64,000 nucleotides of DNA from Bryobacteraceae bacterium. Lineage in GTDB: Bacteria; Acidobacteriota; Terriglobia; Bryobacterales; Bryobacteraceae. Every line of letters starts with the position of its first letter. Position 1 is the first letter of the stretch. Location: contig JAIEPW010000034.1 in the NCBI GenBank assembly GCA_019748195.1, forward strand, positions 1 to 64,000, read 5' to 3'. Position numbers and translations under genes: made by a program. A model generated the notes under the pieces. The model did not search any database and was not told the origin of the DNA. It was given only the letters and a program-made list of their open reading frames with translations. Positions 57,980 through 64,000 of this stretch are shown in pieces.

Positions 57980-60046
57980 CTAGAAATGGGCTTGAACCCG
58001 TGACAGAGCGAGTTCGAAGTCTGCCAATTCTAGCGGCGGAAGCACGTCGGCATTCGACCGCATCCGGCGCATCGCGGCGCGCTTGGCAGCCGTCACGGTC
58101 GCTTCAAAATCAGCCGGTGACATGCCTTGGAGTCGGCTAACAAGGTCCTCCACTCGAAGGCTCTCCGCAAGGCGAGCCGTACCGAGATATCGCGAAAGGA
58201 GCTTTCGGTACCCATCGCCATTGGGCACGCCGATCTCGATCTTCTCGCTGAATCGACCACCGCGGAGAATTCGCAGGTCCACTCGATCCAGGTAGTTCGT
58301 GGTGCCGATCAGGAAGACATTGTGCTCGGGTTTCAACGCACTGATCTCGATCAGCGCCTGTTCCACGAGTTGCACATCGTGCTGGCTCACCGGGCCGTGG
58401 ACGTTCGGAAAGAGCCCGTCCATCTCATCGAAGAAGAGAATCGACGGCGCGTGTTCCTTAGCCCGCGCAAAGGCCTCCCGCAGCTTCTTCGTTGAGCCGC
58501 CGACGTCACCCGACAGCACATCGCTCGGCGAAAGAGAGTAGAAGCTTCTATCCGCCTGGGTTGCGATCAGCCGGACCGTCAGTGTCTTCCCAGTGCCAGG
58601 GGCACCGGTCAAGATTAGGCCCGTCGGAGCCGGCAGCGATAGCTTCTGCGCACGCCCAGGCCGCATGAGATCAATGAGCGCCTTGAGGTCGTGCACGACC
58701 GCCTCCGGCAGGACAACATCGTCCCACTCGACTCGTTCAAATTGGGGCCGATCTCGCCCGCCGGCCCTCTCCAGCGCCTCAACTAAGTGGCGTCCCTCAA
58801 CTGGGCTTCTCCCTGCGATCTCCGCGGCACGGTCGACCAGCGCTTTCAACTTGGCCGGGCTCCAACCGGGTGTACGCTTCGCCACATCGGTCAGATCGAA
58901 CGGCCGTACCCTGAACTGGTTGAGAAGCGTTCCAAGAATCTCCTTGCGCCCGGCTTCATCAGGCAGATCCAGCCGAAGCTTCACATCGAATCGGCCTTCG
59001 CGAATGAGCGTAGGCTCGAGGCCGTCCAACTGATTCGTGGCGGCCATGATGAGGAGACCATCGAGGGACCGGTACTTGTCAATCGCCGACATCAACTGCG
59101 TCGTGACCGTGTTGTACTCACGCCCAGCTCCTCCGGCGTCGGTTCCTTGTCCCTGCGCTTGGCGTCGACTCCCGATTGAGTCGATCTCATCCAGGAACAA
59201 GACCACAGGCCGGTTCGCCGCCGCCGACTCGAAAGCGGCGCGGATCTCGGCGCCTGTAGCGCCCACTACTTGCCCGACAAGATCCGGACAGCGCACGTGT
59301 AGGAAGTTAACCTGGAATTCGCCTGCCGTCGCCTCTGCTATCAGGCTCTTTCCGGTGCCTTGTGGCCCGTAGAGCAGGATTCCGTTGCTGACCCGACCGT
59401 TCCTTTTGACCCTGAGCCGGTTGTCAGCTATCGAGCCGATCTCTTTCTTTGCAAGCTCGCACCCTCCAACATCGCGGAACTTCGTCGATGGAATGTTCGA
59501 CCAGCGCGCTACCGTTTGGCGCTCAGCATCGGCAACTCCCACTTGCGCTACCGCTGCGCTCGTTCCTTTTCTCCGGAAGGATAGAAACACCCACACGATC
59601 ATCCCGAAGCTCAGCAAGCCCCACGAGATCGTGAAAGCGCCATCCCACTCTCTGAGTGCTGGCCACGATGAGGAAGCGATCTTCCAATAGGCGTTCAAGG
59701 CGCCCAATGTCGCTACGAACGCTGCCACGCGGGCGAACCACAATGGAATACGAGGAGTTGGCCTGGGAAGGAAGAAGATAACGACCCATGTCCCAATAAG
59801 CGTAGGGATCGAATCCGGCTGAGGCTCGAACAAGCGGATGAGCGCGAACTCGCTCAGGACCACGCCGGAGGCGATGATGCAACGCCGCACCCAATCCGCC
59901 CGTTCGCTGCCAGAAGAGTGTCTGGCGCGCTGCGCGAGGTGTTCCACCTCCTGCCCGACCTTGGCCGCACCGGCACCGATCCACCAGCCGATCCAATGGG
60001 CTAGGTTGAACGGTGCGACTTGTCCCGGCCTCGTGTACTGCGGCAT
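57980..60046 (-). CDS. Membrane-anchored tandem AAA+ ATPase in the transfer region
   Basis: Three or four membrane helices in the first 160 residues (CIIASGVVLSEFALI, WVVIFFLPR, FAWGL-like segments) precede two AAA modules. The first has DVGG, GPQGTGKS (about 227-234), LFLDEIDSIG (281-290) and an NTV...NQLDGLEP stretch. The second has GAPGTGKT (about 480-487) and LFFDEMDGLFP (533-543). The pair of full AAA domains, one with FtsH/Cdc48-like features, is unusual beside T4SS genes. It could remodel or extract membrane-bound pilus or toxin proteins. No protease domain is present. Confidence 0.82.
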   Translation of the reverse strand: MPQYTRPGQVAPFNLAHWIGWWIGAGAAKVGQEVEHLAQRARHSSGSERADWVRRCIIASGVVLSEFALIRLFEPQPDSIPTLIGTWVVIFFLPRPTPRIPLWFARVAAFVATLGALNAYWKIASSSWPALREWDGAFTISWGLLSFGMIVWVFLSFRRKGTSAAVAQVGVADAERQTVARWSNIPSTKFRDVGGCELAKKEIGSIADNRLRVKRNGRVSNGILLYGPQGTGKSLIAEATAGEFQVNFLHVRCPDLVGQVVGATGAEIRAAFESAAANRPVVLFLDEIDSIGSRRQAQGQGTDAGGAGREYNTVTTQLMSAIDKYRSLDGLLIMAATNQLDGLEPTLIREGRFDVKLRLDLPDEAGRKEILGTLLNQFRVRPFDLTDVAKRTPGWSPAKLKALVDRAAEIAGRSPVEGRHLVEALERAGGRDRPQFERVEWDDVVLPEAVVHDLKALIDLMRPGRAQKLSLPAPTGLILTGAPGTGKTLTVRLIATQADRSFYSLSPSDVLSGDVGGSTKKLREAFARAKEHAPSILFFDEMDGLFPNVHGPVSQHDVQLVEQALIEISALKPEHNVFLIGTTNYLDRVDLRILRGGRFSEKIEIGVPNGDGYRKLLSRYLGTARLAESLRVEDLVSRLQGMSPADFEATVTAAKRAAMRRMRSNADVLPPLELADFELALSRVQAHF

Positions 60047-60105
60047 GGGCAGCTTCCGCCCTAAACCTCCTCAGAATATCCGATTCCGGCGGCGGCAGGA
60101 AGGCC

Positions 60106-61653
60106 TCAGCGCTGCTCCGGAGGGGTTTCCGGACGCATCGGCGCGGATTGCTGGCTCTGCTGCATCAAGCGATTCATCTCCCGCATCTCGTTCCGCAGTT
60201 GGAGCATGTCCCGCAACTCTTGCTCGGTCAACGCCGGGGCCGTCGAACGTTGAGACGCTTGCTGAAGGGTTGCGCCTCCGGGAAGCGCCACAGGTGCAAT
60301 CGTTTCCTGCGCGGGTCGCGGCAACGAAACACCGGCTTCATGCAGGACTAGATAGAACTGTGTCTTCGCCGGCACCGTCACAACGATGTTCTGCTGATAG
60401 GCGAGCATCGACATCTGCTGCTCGCCGGCAAGGGCGACGTTCGAAGCCAGTCGCTCCCGCAGAAGGATCGAACTGTCGATCCCACCGTTCGCGCTTCGGC
60501 CGCCGACTGCGTATGCGGCGATCGTCCCGACGCCAGTTAGCGCGCGCGTAAGCACCTTCATCCCGGTGTTCTTGCCATTCACGTACCCGCGCAGCATCTG
60601 CCGATCCATACTGATCGCGGACCCGCTGATCTTATCGCGGCTGCCATCTGGAAACTCCAGCGCGTCGAACTTGAGCGTCACCCAGCCCTGTGGTGTGGCC
60701 TGCGCCAACTCGCCGTACGCCTTCGTTCCGGCGGGAATGATCAGTTGTCCGTCATCCTCGTAGTTGTACTCGATGACGGCGATCACCGGTACCTTTGCCG
60801 CTGAGCTGACCGCGTGTTGTAGCCGGGCGACCAGCGCAGTGCCTTGCGGGAGAAGCCCCGCTGACTTCTGAATCAGTGCAGGCTGAGGACCGCCTTGAGC
60901 TACCGCAGTGAGGGCGGCATTCCGAACGTACACAATCGAAGACTTGCGCAGCGCCTCGCTCGGATTGACCACCGGCCCACTCGGAGCCAGTGCCGGCCGC
61001 TGCTGTTGATTTTGGTAGTCCCGTATGGCCGCATTCCAATCGACCACTTCCGTGCGCTGCGGCGGAGGTGTCAGCCCTTGCCGCCGATACGCTTCGGCCA
61101 GTGCCGGATCATCAAAGTTGACGCCGGCGAGAGTGCGGCGCTGCGTTGCTGGTGATTTCGGAGGCACAGGCGGCGGTGGATCTTTGGGCACCACAGTGCC
61201 GCGGTTCCGCATTGTGCCGAGCAGATCCTTTTCGGTCAGTTCGCCCGATTCTTCGCTGGGCGTTTGGTTCACGGAGAGCTGCGGTACTGGCGAACGGCTC
61301 GGCTGGTCCGTCGCTGAGGCCGCATTCTCTGGTCGCCCGAGACTCGGCTTCGTGCGACGCTCCTTCCGGCTGGACGAGCCATCTGTCGTGAACAGCGCGA
61401 AGAACAACAGCACGCAGGCCACAGCCCCACCGGCGAGCAATACAAGCGCACGCGTCCGCTCGCCAGCCTTGGCCTCACGCGCCTCGCTGCTCGTGGATCT
61501 TGCAGCGACTTGTGAAGGCATCCCTTCGAGTGGCCTCTCTTCAACGGCCGCAGCCTCAGGCTCCGAGTCCCGCGTAGGCACTGGCGGTCCTGGTGCGTGT
61601 CCCGTCGATTGATCCGGCTTCACGCCTTCCGCTTTATCTCGATCACTCGCCAT
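60106..61653 (-). CDS. virB10: VirB10/TrbI-type T4SS protein
   Basis: A short cytoplasmic N-terminus, a single membrane helix (ALVLLAGGAVACVLLFFALF, about 66-85), a long Pro-rich periplasmic region (KDPPPPVPPKSPA) and a beta-barrel C-domain (about 250-500). That domain holds AGLLPQGTALVARLQHAVSSAAKVPVIAVIEY, then GTKAYGELAQATPQGWVTL, typical of TrbI/VirB10. At 515 residues it is standard in length. The final helix is rich in Met/Gln. It spans the inner and outer membranes in the core complex. Confidence 0.88.
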   Translation of the reverse strand: MASDRDKAEGVKPDQSTGHAPGPPVPTRDSEPEAAAVEERPLEGMPSQVAARSTSSEAREAKAGERTRALVLLAGGAVACVLLFFALFTTDGSSSRKERRTKPSLGRPENAASATDQPSRSPVPQLSVNQTPSEESGELTEKDLLGTMRNRGTVVPKDPPPPVPPKSPATQRRTLAGVNFDDPALAEAYRRQGLTPPPQRTEVVDWNAAIRDYQNQQQRPALAPSGPVVNPSEALRKSSIVYVRNAALTAVAQGGPQPALIQKSAGLLPQGTALVARLQHAVSSAAKVPVIAVIEYNYEDDGQLIIPAGTKAYGELAQATPQGWVTLKFDALEFPDGSRDKISGSAISMDRQMLRGYVNGKNTGMKVLTRALTGVGTIAAYAVGGRSANGGIDSSILLRERLASNVALAGEQQMSMLAYQQNIVVTVPAKTQFYLVLHEAGVSLPRPAQETIAPVALPGGATLQQASQRSTAPALTEQELRDMLQLRNEMREMNRLMQQSQQSAPMRPETPPEQR

Positions 61654-62602
61654 CTCGCACATCCTTTCTGACCGACGACACACCGAACCCAATCGGCGCC
61701 AGCGCCGGTCGATCCACCGCACCGCTCTCCGCCACTTGCAAGAACAACGTTTCGTTCGACTGCTTGAAGCTCGGCCGGTCGAAGACGATGACTCCGTCGG
61801 CGCGTTCGCCAGGTCCGATCCGGCGACGGCTTAAGCGATACTGGCTCACCGCGAGTTGTTCGCTGGTGCCCCAGCGGCTGCGCCGGATCAGCACGCCCTT
61901 TTTCACCTTGCCTGCGAGTTGTACCTGCGGCGGCAGAATCGCGATGGCCTTGTCCTGCGGGTTGATCACTGAGAACAGCACCAGTACCTGACGGCCCTGG
62001 TCCACTACTTCAGACACGCCAGCCTTCACCGGATCTCCTTTGCCTTGTGGCGCCGGAGCGCGCTCGCCGAAGAGCGCCGGAAGTTGTGTGCGCTGCTGCC
62101 GTGCGACCAGGTCGCCCAACGGGTCACGTTCAGGCTCGTCTGCAGGGACAGAGCTTGTGCTGACAGCCTGCAACGCGACAGGTTTTGTGACGGGCACTTC
62201 CGAGGGGTTCGGCGGCGCGCTTTCCTCGACGAGGAAGGATCCGACCGGGCGATAGTTCACCACGAAGTCCACCGGCTTTGCGCCTGCGCCTTCGCTCCGC
62301 AGAACGAAGCTCACTTGGCGCCCCTTCACAGTCGTAACGAGCAAGTTCGACTCCGTTGCCTCTTCCACGACCGGCTTAACGAGCACCAACGCCGGCTCTT
62401 TCTCCGAGTGCTCCGCAAGAAACTTCTGCGGATCGCCGACGACTACCGAACTCACGGGCTCCGGCATTCTGATAGCAGTCGCAAATCGTGGAGCCACACG
62501 GATCACGTTGACCTGCTGGTTCATCTGCCGTTCGCTGACGATCGGCTTCACCTGGCAATGCGCTACGACCGCAACCATTACCCCCAAAACGAGTTTCATC
62601 AT
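61643..62602 (-). CDS. Second VirB9-like T4SS protein
   Basis: The ATG at 62602 overlaps the end of the VirB1-like gene (ATGA). A signal peptide (MMKLVLGVMVAVVAHC) leads to a beta domain: NVIRVAPRFATAIRMPEPVSSVVVGD, SNLLVTTVKGRQVSFVLRSEG (about 30-125), like the N-domain of VirB9/TrbG. A long Pro/Ala linker and a C-terminal beta domain follow. It ends by overlapping the VirB10 start by 11 bases. With 43395-44285 it makes two VirB9-type proteins; whether both are in the channel is unknown. Confidence 0.6.
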   Translation of the reverse strand: MMKLVLGVMVAVVAHCQVKPIVSERQMNQQVNVIRVAPRFATAIRMPEPVSSVVVGDPQKFLAEHSEKEPALVLVKPVVEEATESNLLVTTVKGRQVSFVLRSEGAGAKPVDFVVNYRPVGSFLVEESAPPNPSEVPVTKPVALQAVSTSSVPADEPERDPLGDLVARQQRTQLPALFGERAPAPQGKGDPVKAGVSEVVDQGRQVLVLFSVINPQDKAIAILPPQVQLAGKVKKGVLIRRSRWGTSEQLAVSQYRLSRRRIGPGERADGVIVFDRPSFKQSNETLFLQVAESGAVDRPALAPIGFGVSSVRKDVRDGE

Positions 62603-63075
62603 GGCCAAGCTTCCTTTCCGCGTCTTGCGATCAAGACTGCTTCCCATCGGTTCCGGCGATACAGATACGCCACACGCGAGACGTACGCATGTACATCTTC
62701 CGAATCGAACGCAAGTCCGGCGCGAAGCACGCGCCCTTGCCCGGCGTTGTAGCTTGCAAGCATCAGCCGGCGATCGCCGCCACAGAGGCGTTCCAGCCAC
62801 TTCAGGTACGCCACGCCTCCGCGAATGTTCTCGGTCACCTCGAACCGGTTGCGAACTCCGAACGTCGCCGCCGTGTCTGGCATTAGTTGCATCAGCCCTG
62901 CTGCGCCGGCCGAAGAAATGGCGCGAACGTTCCAACCCGATTCCGTTTCGATCACCGCGTAGACCAGCTCGCGTTCGAGGCCGTAGTGATCCGCCCAGTA
63001 GTTCGCCCATCGCATCGCATCGCTAGACTGCGCGCCACAGACAGAAACCACTACAAACAGCAGGGCGATTTTCAT
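62599..63075 (-). CDS. VirB1-like lytic transglycosylase
   Basis: VirB1 proteins open peptidoglycan so the T4SS can cross the cell wall. A signal peptide (MKIALLFVVVSVCGA) is followed by the SLT domain: YAVIETESGWNVRAISSAGAAGLMQLMPDTA (catalytic Glu about residue 43), then NIRGGVAYLKWL and LMLASYNAGQGRV. At 158 residues it is a minimal enzyme. Stop and start overlaps with both neighbours mark it as the second gene of the visible operon. Confidence 0.9.
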   Translation of the reverse strand: MKIALLFVVVSVCGAQSSDAMRWANYWADHYGLERELVYAVIETESGWNVRAISSAGAAGLMQLMPDTAATFGVRNRFEVTENIRGGVAYLKWLERLCGGDRRLMLASYNAGQGRVLRAGLAFDSEDVHAYVSRVAYLYRRNRWEAVLIARRGKEAWP

Positions 63076-64000
63076 ACAGCCTCGGCCAGAACCTCCCTGC
63101 CTCCCTTCATCGCGGCCAAGGCCTGGTCGCGGTACTCGAGCGCCGTCGCAACCAGGCTCGTGAAACCATCTCGCAACAGCAGCCGCTTCACGTCCTCTTC
63201 GGTCTTTGCGAGGAACGGAAGCAGCACATCACGGTCAGCCGGCACGATCTCTGTGCGCCCCATTAGCTGCAACGCCCGAACCAATTGCACGATCTCATCA
63301 ATCGAAGGCGGCTTTACCAGGTTGTAGCCGCGCAGAGCTTGCGCCAGCCCCACCGCCTGCGCTTTCAACTCCAACGGAGCCTCGGCCGTGCGAATGTCGA
63401 GGATCTCGGCTTCCTTCACGACATCGGGATGCTCGATTCGTTTGTACAGACTTCTTCGTCGCAGAGGGTCTCCCAACCGCCGCTCCTGGTTCGACGTCAT
63501 CACGACTACGGGAATCGACTTCGCCTTCACCGTGCCCAGCTTCGGTATGGTGATCTGCCAATCCGACAGAATCTCCAACAGCAGCGCCTCGAACTTTTGG
63601 TCTACCTTGTCGAGTTCGTCGATCAGCAGAACCACCGGCCTTGGCTGCAGCACGGCCTGCAGCAGCGGCCCATGCGTAAAGAAGTCGAGCGTGTGAAGCT
63701 GATTGCGCAACTTCTCCCACTCTCGGTCGAGGGCCTCGACCTGGGTCTCCAGGAACAGCCGCTGCAGCGCCTCATCAAACGAGCCGATCGCCTGCCGCTC
63801 CGTGATCCCCTCGAAGCACTGGAGCCGGATCAGGTCGGTCTTCGCCGCCGCCGCGAACGCTTGCGCCAGATAGGTCTTGCCGGTTCCAGGCGGTCCTTCA
63901 ATAAGGATCGGCTTCTGCATTTTGGTGGAGAGCCAGATCGTTTGAACCAATACAGGATCGGCGGCATATCCGGCTTCTCGCAATCCTCGGGCGACATCTT
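63072..64000 (-). CDS. MoxR-type AAA ATPase, 5' end outside the window
   Basis: The reading frame continues off the right edge (DVARGLREAGYAADP is visible at the end), so the gene is partial at its 5' end. Walker A is IEGPPGTGKT, Walker B LLIDELDKVD, with sensor VVVMTSNQERRLGDPLRRR. This is the MoxR/CbbQ type, often a chaperone for metal- or cofactor-insertion partners. The stop overlaps the VirB1 start (ATGA), so it is joined to the T4SS operon, which is an unusual partner. Confidence 0.85.
   Translation of the reverse strand, partial: DVARGLREAGYAADPVLVQTIWLSTKMQKPILIEGPPGTGKTYLAQAFAAAAKTDLIRLQCFEGITERQAIGSFDEALQRLFLETQVEALDREWEKLRNQLHTLDFFTHGPLLQAVLQPRPVVLLIDELDKVDQKFEALLLEILSDWQITIPKLGTVKAKSIPVVVMTSNQERRLGDPLRRRSLYKRIEHPDVVKEAEILDIRTAEAPLELKAQAVGLAQALRGYNLVKPPSIDEIVQLVRALQLMGRTEIVPADRDVLLPFLAKTEEDVKRLLLRDGFTSLVATALEYRDQALAAMKGGREVLAEAV

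Noticed and set aside
1-64000. CRISPR arrays, rRNA and tRNA genes, insertion sequence transposases, integrase
   Set aside because: None could be seen: no regular direct repeats, no cloverleaf in the gaps, and no DDE, HUH, tyrosine or serine recombinase motif in any frame.

Overview
The window is GC-rich and dense with genes. It reads mainly as a large conjugative mobile element (integrative element or plasmid) in an environmental bacterium. The style of several small hypothetical proteins, the mix of PRTRC genes with a trb/vir-type secretion system, and a YdiY-like remnant fit Acidobacteriota (Bryobacterales/Solibacter-like). That placement is an inference: no rRNA, tRNA or housekeeping marker is present to settle it. 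No relaxase, integrase or attachment site was found, so the element probably extends beyond both edges.

Layout. (1) 0.2-3.3 kb, minus strand: a chromosome-like redox block with a ferredoxin-reductase-like protein, a GreA/B-like domain protein, a sulfite-oxidase-like molybdopterin protein and DUF427. (2) 3.5-15.6 kb: a PRTRC cassette with an E1-like ThiF protein, an E2-like protein B, probable protein F, ubiquitin-like protein C, protein E, SSB and a DUF3150-like protein. It is split by a complete four-gene Qat anti-phage operon (qatABCD, 6959-11987) on the opposite strand. (3) 15.6-21.3 kb: a DUF433/DUF5615 toxin-antitoxin pair, then a dispersed minus-strand cassette of AAA+ ATPase, DUF1257 (Ycf35-like), DUF2997 and a radical-SAM activase. 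In this ATPase the Walker B strand precedes Walker A. (4) 21.3-31.5 kb: cargo and decay, with a CPBP protease, a Gp157-like protein plus an SNF2-like helicase ending in a sliding-clamp motif, an Imm30-like gene, a Phd/PIN pair, gene remnants and a MerB-like protein. (5) 31.6-38.7 kb: DNA processing, with a DUF6094 methyltransferase, AEP-type primase-like protein, Rad52-like annealase and a SUKH immunity protein. (6) 38.8-64 kb: conjugation genes on the minus strand, including a replication-relaxation protein, TraD-like coupling ATPase, proteins like VirB9, VirB8, VirB6, VirB5 (two paralogues), VirB4, VirB3, VirB2, VirB10 and VirB1, and several AAA ATPases.

How it may work together. SSB, Rad52-like, primase-like, helicase and methyltransferase proteins would replicate, recombine and protect the element. 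The T4SS would move it. Qat, the toxin-antitoxin pairs and orphan immunity genes defend the element and host. The least expected gene is an 875-residue protein at 44355-46982 inside the transfer operon. It carries a DxDxD triad and upstream motifs resembling the two-barrel RNA polymerases (YonO / eukaryotic RdRP type), and no such protein is a standard T4SS part. Most start sites were chosen from ribosome-binding sites and stop/start overlaps. All family assignments were made by eye.
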